From Kitasatospora albolonga (GTDB lineage Bacteria > Actinomycetota > Actinomycetes > Streptomycetales > Streptomycetaceae), in the NCBI GenBank assembly GCA_002082585.1, contig CP020563.1:2040001-2104000 (forward strand): DNA of 64,000 bases, in the 5' to 3' direction. The notes under the pieces are model-generated. The model saw only the letters and a program-made list of their open reading frames with translations, was not told the DNA's origin and ran no database searches. Numbering within the stretch: position 1 is the stretch's first letter; each line of letters begins with the position of its first letter. Below are positions 48,116 to 55,119 of this stretch, piece by piece. The translations under genes and the position numbers were made by a program.

Positions 48116-48453
48116 AGGGCGGCTGCGGGGGCCGTCTCCGCCGAGACCCAGCCGAGGTAGCGGGCGCTGCCCCGGACGACGGGGACGGCGATGATCTCCG
48201 GGGTGTCGTAGTCGTGCGCCTCGTGGAGGTACTCCTCCAGTTCGTCGTACCGCTCGGCCGCCGTCTTGAAGAGCACCTGCCACTCCTGGGAGGACTCGAT
48301 GGCGTTCTGCCACCGGTAGACCGAGGTGACGGGTGCGGAGATCTGCGCGCAGGCCGCCAGCCGGGCCTCCACCGCCCCCTGCGCCAGTTCGTGGGCCTTC
48401 TCCTCGCTGTCGGTCGTGGTCAGTACGGTCAGCCATGCCGGCGGCGCTGTCAT
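48112..48453 (-). CDS. cutA: CutA divalent-cation tolerance protein
   Basis: A 113-residue CutA1 protein with the trimeric PII-like fold: 'LTVLTTTDSEEKAHELAQGAVEARLAACAQI' at the start, 'SVYRWQNAIESSQEWQVLFKT' in the middle and 'YDTPEIIAVPVVRGSARYLGWV' at the end. CutA is linked to copper tolerance in E. coli, but its true function is unknown. GAGGAGA lies seven bases before the ATG. It is followed by the AIG2-like gene with a 4-bp overlap, forming a two-gene operon. Confidence 0.95.
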   Translation of the reverse strand: MTAPPAWLTVLTTTDSEEKAHELAQGAVEARLAACAQISAPVTSVYRWQNAIESSQEWQVLFKTAAERYDELEEYLHEAHDYDTPEIIAVPVVRGSARYLGWVSAETAPAAAL

Positions 48454-48515
48454 CGTCGGTCTCCTCGGGTACGGCGGGCACCCTGCCCGTGCTCCGATTG
48501 TCGGCCCGGAGAGGG

Positions 48516-49124
48516 TCAGGCGCCGTACGGATGCCGGTTTCGCGCGTCGCGGAGGGCGTGGCCCCACCAGACCAGCTGGTCCAGGAGCGCCTTGGCCGCC
48601 CCCTCGGCCTCCGCCGGGTCGCGGTGCTTCCCCTCGTCGTCGAAGAGGCCGCCCGCGTTGGGGAAGGAGACGGTGTCGCGGACGGAGACGGTGTGCAGTT
48701 CGGCGAAGACCTGCCGGAGCTGCTCGACGGCCCGCAGCCCGCCGGACCGGCCGCCGTAGGAGACGAAGGCGACGGGTTTGGCCTGCCACTCGGCGTGGTG
48801 CCAGTCGATGAGGTTCTTCAGCGGGGCGGGGAAGGAGTGGTTGTACTCGGGCGTGACGACGACGAAGGCGTCGGCCGCCGCCAGCCGCGCCGAGACCGCC
48901 TCGACCCGGGCCGCGTCCTCGGGCGCGGGGCGGAAGGAGAGGGCGGTGGGGAGGTCGGCGGCGGCGACATCGACGAGCTCGGTCTCGATCCCGTCGTACC
49001 GGGCGGCCCGGCCGAGGAACCAGTCGGCGACGACCGGCCCGAAGCGGCCTTCCCGGTTGCTGCCGAGGATGACGGCGACCTTGAGGGGGACGGGGGGCGT
49101 GGTGGGTGCGGATGCGGTGTCCAT
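48516..49124 (-). CDS. NADPH-dependent FMN reductase, SoxR-regulon type
   Basis: A 202-residue flavodoxin-like reductase: 'VAVILGSNREGRFGPVVADWFLGRA' binds the FMN phosphate, 'VVVTPEYNHSFPAPLKNLIDW' is the conserved NADPH_dep_FMN_red motif, and 'FVSYGGRSGGLRAVEQLR' follows. It reduces flavins or quinones in the cytoplasm. A perfect 18-bp SoxR box lies immediately upstream, so it should be induced by redox-active compounds; in S. coelicolor a reductase of this kind (SCO2478, from memory) is a SoxR target. Start 49124 is chosen, with 49136 as an alternative ATG. Confidence 0.93.
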   Translation of the reverse strand: MDTASAPTTPPVPLKVAVILGSNREGRFGPVVADWFLGRAARYDGIETELVDVAAADLPTALSFRPAPEDAARVEAVSARLAAADAFVVVTPEYNHSFPAPLKNLIDWHHAEWQAKPVAFVSYGGRSGGLRAVEQLRQVFAELHTVSVRDTVSFPNAGGLFDDEGKHRDPAEAEGAAKALLDQLVWWGHALRDARNRHPYGA

Positions 49125-49140
49125 GGCGCCGAGCATTGAG

Positions 49141-49158
49141 CCTCAAGCTTGGTTGAGG
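49141..49158. promoter_or_regulatory. SoxR box
   Basis: CCTCAAGCTTGGTTGAGG: the CCTCAA-N6-TTGAGG form of SoxR sites. On the minus strand it overlaps a TTGACC -35 element, with TCAATG 17 bp further downstream (or AATGCT at the 19-bp spacing usual for MerR-family promoters). Confidence 0.88.
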
Positions 49159-49232
49159 TCAAGTCGCCCGGGAAAGTCGCGGAAGGGGCCTGTAGCGTGA
49201 TGCCCTCGTGGCGTCTTCGGGGGAGGGCTTGC

Positions 49233-49832
49233 ATGGTGTCGTCGGCGAGCAGGACAACGAGCCCTGCGGTCTCGTCCTACGCAGCGATGGCGCTGCTCAC
49301 CGCCGTTTTCGCCTGGCTGGCCTTCTTCTGGTGGTTCTCGCTGGAGGCCCTCCTCGCCGATGGCCTGTGCGGGGCGCGGTACGGCGGTCCGGGGTGCGCG
49401 CCCGGGACGGGCTGGAGAATCGCCGTCCTCGTCTTCGCCACACCGCTCCTCATGGTGGCGACCAGTGTCTGCAACTCCGAGGTGTACCGTCCCGAGCGGC
49501 GAGGCCACGAGTGGTTCAGGGTCGTGCTGTTCAGCGTGCCGGTCGTCGCACTGTTCCACGTGCTGCGAGGTGCGGACCTCGGGTTCCGGAGCCTGACCGG
49601 AGCGGCCCTGTGCGGGGCGGCGGCCGTCGCCGTCGTGGTCTGGACAGCCCGGACGACCGGCGTGAGGGGAGCGTTCTGGCTCATGCGCCCCGAGCGGCTG
49701 TCGGCCCTGGGCGTCGATCCGTCCTCCCGGAGCCTGTCCCTCCCGCAGAACATCGCGTTCCTCGTGGTGAACATCGCGGGCGGGCTGGCCGGCTTCTGGG
49801 CCGCTCATGCCGCGCATGGCTTCCTGGCCTGA
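49233..49832 (+). CDS. Four-helix membrane protein of unknown function
   Basis: A 199-residue integral membrane protein with helices at about 15-40, 65-85, 105-150 (two) and 172-195. The loop after helix 1 has two Cys (LCGARYGGPGC) and is probably extracytoplasmic. I recognise no family. ATG 49233 follows GGGGGAGGG by six bases; the frame is open 28 codons further but that part is unlikely to be translated. It is divergent from the SoxR-controlled reductase, whose SoxR box lies 75 bp upstream of this start, so co-regulation is possible but not shown. Confidence 0.75.
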   Translation: MVSSASRTTSPAVSSYAAMALLTAVFAWLAFFWWFSLEALLADGLCGARYGGPGCAPGTGWRIAVLVFATPLLMVATSVCNSEVYRPERRGHEWFRVVLFSVPVVALFHVLRGADLGFRSLTGAALCGAAAVAVVVWTARTTGVRGAFWLMRPERLSALGVDPSSRSLSLPQNIAFLVVNIAGGLAGFWAAHAAHGFLA

Positions 49833-49929
49833 GGCCATGGCTTCCTGACCTGGGGTCGGAGCAGGCGGCCGACGGCGCGGCACAACGGTGCGAGGGGCGG
49901 GCGGACCTCCACCGGCCGCCGCCCCTGCC

Positions 49930-49935
49930 TACGGT
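49930..49935 (+). promoter_or_regulatory. -10 element, leaderless start of the aminotransferase gene
   Basis: TACGGT six bases before the ATG at 49942; no ribosome site is present. Confidence 0.4.
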
Positions 49936-49941
49936 GGCCGT

Positions 49942-50751
49942 ATGACGAATCCTCCGCCCCTCCCCCATGTCCATGTCGAGATGGACGGCCGCCCCGCCAC
50001 CGCCGACGACCTCCGCGTCCCCGCCCTCTTCGGGTTCGGGCACTTCACCGCCATGCAGGTGAGGGACCGGCGGGTGCGGGGGCTCGGGCTGCATCTCGAC
50101 CGGCTGGCGGAGGCGAACCAGGAGCTGTTCCAGCTGCCCCTGGGCGGGGGGCGGGTGAGGGAGCTGATCCGGCACGCGCTGGACGGGGCCGGGCTGCGGG
50201 ACGCCTCCGTGCGGGTGCAGGGGTTTCTGCCGCCCGGGGAGGGGCGTACGCGGGTCATGGTCACCGTGCGCGAGGCCGCCACCATGGCGCCGGGGGCCCG
50301 GAGCCTGATGTCGGTGCCGTACGCCCGTGCCGTGGCGCACATCAAGCGGCCGGGCGAGTTCGGGCAGACGTACTACGGGATGCTGGCCGCGCGAGCCGGG
50401 TTCGACGAGGCCCTGCTGACCGCGCCGGGCGGGGTGGTGACCGAGGGGGCCGTCACCAACATCGGTTTCTGGGACGGGACTTCGGTCGTGTGGCCGGACG
50501 CCCCCGCCCTCGTCGGCGTCACCATGGCGCTGCTGGGGCGCGGTCTCGCGGCGGCCGGGGTGCCGTCGGTGCGGCGGGCGGTGACGCTGGACGGGGTGGG
50601 GCAGTACCGGAGCGCGTTCATCTGCAACTCCCAGGGCATGGCGCCCGTGCGGCGGATCGATGATGTCGAGTTCGCGGTCGACGGGGAGGCGGAGGCGCTG
50701 ATGGGGCGGCTGGAGTCGGCTTACGGGAACGTGGCGGCGGACAGCATCTGA
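49942..50751 (+). CDS. Class IV aminotransferase (ADC-lyase/BCAT-like)
   Basis: A 269-residue PLP fold-type IV protein. Lys135 in AHIKRPGEFGQ is the expected Schiff-base lysine, and 'GGVVTEGAVTNIGFWDG' carries the Glu and the phosphate-binding Thr-Asn, with 'ALVGVTM' after it. Size matches aminodeoxychorismate lyases and D-amino-acid transaminases; which reaction is catalysed cannot be told from motifs, and no chorismate-using partner is adjacent. Leaderless-type start. It is followed 52 bp later by the DUF5990-like gene. Confidence 0.88.
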   Translation: MTNPPPLPHVHVEMDGRPATADDLRVPALFGFGHFTAMQVRDRRVRGLGLHLDRLAEANQELFQLPLGGGRVRELIRHALDGAGLRDASVRVQGFLPPGEGRTRVMVTVREAATMAPGARSLMSVPYARAVAHIKRPGEFGQTYYGMLAARAGFDEALLTAPGGVVTEGAVTNIGFWDGTSVVWPDAPALVGVTMALLGRGLAAAGVPSVRRAVTLDGVGQYRSAFICNSQGMAPVRRIDDVEFAVDGEAEALMGRLESAYGNVAADSI

Positions 50752-50803
50752 GGGGGGAGCCCGGGCGCCCCTGCCCGGCTCCGCCGTGGCGGACCATGGG
50801 GGC

Positions 50804-51265
50804 ATGCAGATCCATATCGAGGCATCAGCGCTTCCCGGCCGCGCCTGCGGGCCGGACTCCGACTTTCCCGGGTTCGAGAACATCCATGTCGGCGTCCAGC
50901 GCAAGGACCGGCCCGGCGAACTGCTCGGCCTGCACCCCGGGGACGCCCCTTCCGCGTCCTGGACCCTGGAGTGCGCGGCCAGGGCGACCGAGGACGGGGT
51001 CGTCGTCTCGGGGCCGTACATCCAGAACCGACTGGGCGGTCGGTTCGTCTATCTGTCGTGGGGCACGGTGGACGGCTCCGGCCTCTTCTCCATGTTCCGG
51101 CGCGCCAAGCTGATGTTCAGCGATATCGACCCCGAAGTGCTCGAAGCCTCCGCGCGCTCCGGGCATCTCACCGGACGGCTGGAACTGACCGATGCCAAGG
51201 GGCAGCCACTGTGCGGGCGGGTGCGTCCGCCGCTGATCTCGTGGAGCGCCACGGGCGGTGAGTGA
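50804..51265 (+). CDS. DUF5990-like protein
   Basis: A 153-residue soluble protein beginning MQIHIEASALPGRACGP, with 'FENIHVGVQRKDRPGELLGLHPGD', 'VSGPYIQNRLGGRFVYLSWGTVDGSGLFSMFRRAKLMFSDID' and 'LTGRLELTDAKGQPLCGRVRPPLISW'. I match this by recall to DUF5990; function unknown. Beta-rich pattern, no cysteines suited to metal binding, no signal peptide. GGGGG lies two to six bases before the ATG, and GACCAT six bases before that start could be a leaderless promoter. Confidence 0.8.
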   Translation: MQIHIEASALPGRACGPDSDFPGFENIHVGVQRKDRPGELLGLHPGDAPSASWTLECAARATEDGVVVSGPYIQNRLGGRFVYLSWGTVDGSGLFSMFRRAKLMFSDIDPEVLEASARSGHLTGRLELTDAKGQPLCGRVRPPLISWSATGGE

Positions 51266-51631
51266 CCCCGGAGAGCCGACACCGCCCCCACCGGGCCCAG
51301 GGGGGACAGGCCGGGTGGGGGCGGGTGCCGTGGGGGGCGGTGAATCCGTCCCGTGGGGGGTGTCTTGCGTGTGCCCGGGACCCGGGAGCGCATGCATGTG
51401 ACGTAGGTCACACCCGCCGCGAACCCCTCACCCGATCGGCACCCGGGGCGGCAGCACGGACCGAACGGCCCAGCCGCACCGCCGTGACCTGCGGCGATCT
51501 CCGTCGGCAAGGGTGCCGCGCCGGTCCGTACGGGTGAAAGCTGACCTGGCGTCAGAAGGCAGGGGGCCGCGGGCGGCCGTTAGGTCAGGGACAGGACACC
51601 ACCGCTCGCGCCGTCTGCCCGGAGGAACCCC
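51266..51631. other. 366-bp gap before the secreted protein, with a Crp-like site
   Basis: No gene. It contains the perfect palindrome TGTGA-CGTAGG-TCACA at 51397-51412 (listed separately) and GC-rich small palindromes such as CCCGGGACCCGGG. The remainder shows no structure I can name. Confidence 0.75.
51397..51412. promoter_or_regulatory. Crp-like binding site
   Basis: TGTGACGTAGGTCACA, a perfect TGTGA-N6-TCACA palindrome that also fits the GTG-N6-GNCAC form described for Streptomyces Crp. It lies 220 bp upstream of the secreted protein gene and 131 bp beyond the DUF5990-like gene. Confidence 0.55.
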
Positions 51632-52171
51632 ATGCGCAGTCCTGCCCGCCTCATGACCGGTACCGCCTCTGCCGCGGTCGCCGTCATAGCGCTCGGTCTC
51701 ACCGCCGCCCCGTCCGCGTACGCGGACAGCTTCGGCCGGCTGGAGATCACCCCGGCGACCGCTCCCCCCGGCGCCAAGGTCACCGTGAACACCACCGCCT
51801 GCGGCCCCAAGGGCTCGGGCGTCGGTGACGCGAACTCCCTGGACGCCGGGGACTTCGAGGTCCGGCGTGGTACGCACAAGGAAGTGCTGGTCGGCCAGTT
51901 CACCGTGCCGCACGACACCCGGCCCGGCGTCTACGAGGTCATCGTCTCCTGCGACAACGGCAAGGACGCCGTCGGCGACCTCAAGGTGATCGGCGGCGGC
52001 AAGCACAAGCCCGACCACGACCGCCCGTCCGGCCACGTCCGGACCGGGGTCGGCGGCAGCGTCGAGCCGAACTCCACACAGGTCGCCCTCGGCGTCGGCG
52101 TGATCGGCATGGCGGCCGTCGGCGGTCTGTGGCTGCTGCGCCGCCGGACCGAATCCCCCGAGGGCAGCTGA
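51632..52171 (+). CDS. Secreted, C-terminally anchored protein (probable sortase substrate)
   Basis: A 179-residue protein. A signal peptide (1-31) ends AYA before DS. The mature part (32-125) is a beta-rich domain with two cysteines (57 and 107) that probably form a disulfide. Then comes a His/Pro/Lys-rich spacer, VRTGVGGS at 136-143, a hydrophobic helix (about 151-169) and a basic end (LLRRRTESPEGS). Spacer-motif-helix-positive tail is the plan of sortase substrates, although no LPxTG/LAxTG is present; VRTG is the only x-x-T-G. The class F sortase gene follows 121 bp downstream. No ribosome site problem: GGAGGAA lies upstream of the ATG. Confidence 0.82.
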   Translation: MRSPARLMTGTASAAVAVIALGLTAAPSAYADSFGRLEITPATAPPGAKVTVNTTACGPKGSGVGDANSLDAGDFEVRRGTHKEVLVGQFTVPHDTRPGVYEVIVSCDNGKDAVGDLKVIGGGKHKPDHDRPSGHVRTGVGGSVEPNSTQVALGVGVIGMAAVGGLWLLRRRTESPEGS

Positions 52172-52292
52172 GGCCCGGGGCCGGAAGGACCGGGCCCCAA
52201 GGGCCCCGGCCACGGCCCCGCACCGACCGGGCCGGACACGTCCCCGAGCGTGTCCGGCCCGTCCCCGACCCACGGCTTACGAGGACGACGAC

Positions 52293-52925
52293 GTGTCCCA
52301 GAGCGCGCAGAAGGCCAGGGGCTGGCTGGTGGGCATCGCCGTACTGTGCGGCATCTGGCTCATCCAGAACGGCTCCGGCGAGCAGCTGATCCCGCCGCAG
52401 CCCTCCAGCGCCCAGGCATTCGCCGCCGGGCCCCAGCTCCAGCCGGGCTCCCCGGTCGCCGAGCCGCTGCACCCCTCCGACCCCGTACGCATCCGCATCC
52501 CGAGCATCGACGTCGACGCGCCGATGATGCGGCTGGGGCTCGGGGCCGACGGCAGCCTCGACGTACCGCCGGACGAGGACCGCAACCTCGCGGGCTGGTA
52601 CGCCGACGGGGTGCCGCCCGGCGCCAAGGGCACCGCTATCGTCGCCGGGCATGTCGACAACGCCGAGGGGCCCTCCGTCTTCTACGCCCTCGGCGCCCTC
52701 ACCAAGGGAACCCGGGTCGAAGTCGTCCGCGAGGACGGGCGTACCGCGATCTTCTCGATCGACGCCATCGAGGTGTACGACAACAAGGACTTCCCCGACC
52801 AGCGCGTCTACGGCGACTCCCCGCACGCGTCACTGCGCCTGATCACCTGCGGCGGCGGGTTCTCCAAGGAGACCGGCTACCAGGGCAATGTGGTGGCCTA
52901 CGCCCATCTCACCGATGTGCGCTGA
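52293..52925 (+). CDS. Class F sortase
   Basis: A 210-residue sortase with an N-terminal signal anchor (about 9-26), a Pro-rich stalk, and the sortase barrel (about 65-207). His120 in IVAGHVDN and Cys186 in LRLITCGGGF are the catalytic pair. No Arg occurs between Cys186 and the final NVVAYAHL strand; Lys192 sits where the transition-state Arg would be expected. Class F enzymes of actinobacteria are small and their substrates poorly known. The upstream secreted protein is the obvious candidate. GTG start with GAGG about eight bases upstream. It converges on the TauE-like gene with 15 bp between the stops. Confidence 0.9.
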   Translation: MSQSAQKARGWLVGIAVLCGIWLIQNGSGEQLIPPQPSSAQAFAAGPQLQPGSPVAEPLHPSDPVRIRIPSIDVDAPMMRLGLGADGSLDVPPDEDRNLAGWYADGVPPGAKGTAIVAGHVDNAEGPSVFYALGALTKGTRVEVVREDGRTAIFSIDAIEVYDNKDFPDQRVYGDSPHASLRLITCGGGFSKETGYQGNVVAYAHLTDVR

Positions 52926-52940
52926 GCCTCCCCCGGTCCC

Positions 52941-53732
52941 CTACGCCGTCCACTGGTCGTAGCCCAGCTTCGCCACCAGCGAGAACACCACCGTCAGCAG
53001 CACCGCCCGGACGAAACCGCTCCCCCGGCTCAGCGCCATCCGGGCCCCCGCCATCGCGCCCGCCAGGTTGAAGACGGCCATCAGGGCGGCCAGTTGCCAC
53101 AGGACCGTGCCCTGGTACGCGAACATGGCCAGCGCCCCCGCGTTCGTACACACGTTGACGATCTTCGCGGTGGCGGAGGCCGTCACCAGGTCCAGGTGGA
53201 GCACGGCGGTCAGGGCCAGCACGAGGAAGGTGCCGGTGCCCGGGCCGAACAGGCCGTCGTAGAAGCCGATCCCGCCGCCGACCAGCACGACCGCCGTGAC
53301 GATCCGGGCCCGGGTCACCGGCCGGGCGTCGGCGTCGCCCGCCACCGCCGTGCCGAACGACGGGCGCAGCAGCACGAAGGCCGCGACCCCGAGCAGCGCC
53401 ACCATGATCACCGGGCGCAGCACCTCGCTGCTGATCCCAGCGGCAAAGAACGCCCCGGCCATCGACCCGGCGAGCGCCATCAGCCCCACCCGTACCGCCA
53501 GCCCCACCCGTACCGGGGCTCTCCGTACATAGGTGATCGCGGCGCCCGAGGTGCCGACGATCGCGACGGCCTTGTTGGTACCGAGGACATGGGCCGCCGG
53601 TACGTTCGGCAGGCCGAGCAGCAGCGCGGGCAGGAGCAGCAGCCCGCCGCCGCCCACCACCGCGTCGATCCAGCCCGCGGCGGCCGCGGCCAGGCAGAGG
53701 AGGATCAGGGTGGTGAGGGTGATGTCGGGCAT
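52941..53732 (-). CDS. TauE/SafE-family (TSUP) membrane transporter
   Basis: A 263-residue membrane protein with eight hydrophobic segments. The family repeat is seen at the start (GWIDAVVGGGGLLLLPALLL...LGTNKAVAIVGTSGAAITY) and again in the second half (IGFYDGLFGPGTGTFLVLAL...ATAKIVNVCTNAGALAMF). Members move sulfite, taurine products or other small anions. It is divergent from the nitrite reductase operon, sharing a 129-bp control region that contains the GlnR-type site, so a nitrogen-linked anion such as nitrite is a conceivable cargo. TAGTGT lies seven bases before the ATG (leaderless). Confidence 0.9.
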   Translation of the reverse strand: MPDITLTTLILLCLAAAAAGWIDAVVGGGGLLLLPALLLGLPNVPAAHVLGTNKAVAIVGTSGAAITYVRRAPVRVGLAVRVGLMALAGSMAGAFFAAGISSEVLRPVIMVALLGVAAFVLLRPSFGTAVAGDADARPVTRARIVTAVVLVGGGIGFYDGLFGPGTGTFLVLALTAVLHLDLVTASATAKIVNVCTNAGALAMFAYQGTVLWQLAALMAVFNLAGAMAGARMALSRGSGFVRAVLLTVVFSLVAKLGYDQWTA

Positions 53733-53739
53733 GGCGTCG

Positions 53740-53745
53740 ACACTA
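53740..53745 (-). promoter_or_regulatory. -10 element of the TauE-like gene
   Basis: TAGTGT seven bases before the ATG at 53732 on the minus strand; no ribosome site is present. Confidence 0.45.
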
Positions 53746-53800
53746 AGGGGGCCCTCGGGGCGGGAACTCACAGGGGGCACCGGCCCGCGCTGAGCGCACG

Positions 53801-53838
53801 GTTCCGTCCGGGAAACCGGCGGGATGCGGCCGGGTAAC
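53801..53838. promoter_or_regulatory. GlnR operator of the nir operon
   Basis: On the minus strand GTTAC-N17-GTTTC-N6-GGAAC, the same geometry as before nasA and ending the same 23 bases before the ATG. Matches the gTnAc-N6-GaAAc consensus in the proximal box. Confidence 0.75.
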
Positions 53839-53848
53839 ACCCGCCGTC

Positions 53849-53854
53849 CACGCT
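53849..53854 (+). promoter_or_regulatory. -10 element of the nir operon
   Basis: CACGCT seven bases before the ATG at 53862, matching position for position the CAGGCT element of nasA. Confidence 0.45.
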
Positions 53855-53861
53855 CTTCCCC

Positions 53862-55118
53862 ATGAGGAAGACGAGGGAGAGCGCCGACGCGCCCGTCGTG
53901 GTGATCGGCGCCGGGATGGCCGGGGCCCGGCTTGCCACGCGGGTCCCCGGGGCCACCGTCGTCGGCGAGGAACGGCACGCCCCCTACAACCGGGTGCTGC
54001 TGGCCGATGTGCTGGCCGGGCGGTACGCCCCGGACGTCATCGCCCTGCCGTCCGCCGAGGTGCGGCGCGGGGTGCGGGCCGTCCGGATCGACCGGGCCGA
54101 CCGGCTCGTCCACTGCGACGACGGCGGCGTCCTGCGCTACGGGCGCCTCGTCCTGGCCACCGGCTCGAACCCGGTGCTCCCGCCGCTGCGCGGGCTCGGC
54201 CCCACCCTGCCGGAGGGGGTGCACCCCTTCCGTACGCTCGACGACGCCCTCGCCCTGCGTGCCGCCGTACGGCCGGGGGTGCGGGCGGTCGTCATCGGCG
54301 GCGGGCTCCTCGGGGTGTCGGCGGCGCGGGCGCTCGCGGAGTGCGGCGCGCAGGTGGTGCTGGCCCAGCAGGGCGAGCACCTCATGGAGCGCCAGCTCGA
54401 CCCGGAGGCCGCCGCCCTGCTCCGCGGCCACCTCGAAGCGCTCGGGGTGGAGGTGCACACCGAGTGCCGGGTGCGGGGGCTGCGCCGCACGACCCTGGCG
54501 ACCGGAGAGTCCGTACGGGCCGTCCAGCTCGCCGACGGCTATGAACTCGCCGCCGACCTCACCGTGCTGGCCTGCGGCGTACGGCCCCGGACCGGGCTGG
54601 CCCGGGCCGCCGGTCTGGAGGTCCGCAAGGGGATCGTGGTCGACGACGAGCTGCGCACCTCCGACCCGTACATCCACGCCCTCGGCGACTGCGCCGAGCA
54701 CCGCTCCACGCTCTACGGGCTCGCCGGGCCCGCGCTGGAACAGGCCGACGTGCTGGCCGAGGTACTGGCCGGGCGGCCCGGACGGTACGAGGGGACCCGG
54801 GCCCTGACCCGGCTCTCCCTGCGCGCCGGAAAAGCCGAAGGCACCAAGGGCACCACGGGCACCAAGGGCCCCGAAGCGCTCGACCTCGCCGCCTTCGGTG
54901 AGCCCCGTCCGCTCCCCGGTGACGACGTGGTCCGGCTGGCCGATGCCACCCGGGGCGCGTACCGCACGGTCGTCGTCCGCGACGGGCGGCTGGCCGGCGG
55001 GGTGCTCCTGGGCGACCTCGGCGCGGTCGGCGGCCTCGCCCGCACCTGGCAGGACGACGAACCGCTGCCGCCCGCCATGTCCCTGCTCCACCTGCTCACC
55101 GACGACGGAGGCCACTGA
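53862..55118 (+). CDS. FAD/NAD(P) oxidoreductase accessory to nitrite/nitrate reduction
   Basis: A 418-residue flavoprotein resembling the reductase half of NirB and NasB/NasC proteins. FAD motif VVIGAGMAGARLAT (13-26), 'APYNRVLLADVLAG' as in NirB, NAD(P) motif VVIGGGLLGVSAARALAECG (about 144-163), and 'HALGDCAEH' for the second FAD contact. The [2Fe-2S] and siroheme domains of NirB are absent. As the first gene of the GlnR-type nir operon, one base before nirB, it may supply electrons to NasA, which lacks its own reductase domain. It contains a (GT)KGTTGTKG low-complexity stretch near residue 330. Confidence 0.88.
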   Translation: MRKTRESADAPVVVIGAGMAGARLATRVPGATVVGEERHAPYNRVLLADVLAGRYAPDVIALPSAEVRRGVRAVRIDRADRLVHCDDGGVLRYGRLVLATGSNPVLPPLRGLGPTLPEGVHPFRTLDDALALRAAVRPGVRAVVIGGGLLGVSAARALAECGAQVVLAQQGEHLMERQLDPEAAALLRGHLEALGVEVHTECRVRGLRRTTLATGESVRAVQLADGYELAADLTVLACGVRPRTGLARAAGLEVRKGIVVDDELRTSDPYIHALGDCAEHRSTLYGLAGPALEQADVLAEVLAGRPGRYEGTRALTRLSLRAGKAEGTKGTTGTKGPEALDLAAFGEPRPLPGDDVVRLADATRGAYRTVVVRDGRLAGGVLLGDLGAVGGLARTWQDDEPLPPAMSLLHLLTDDGGH

Positions 55119-55119
55119 G

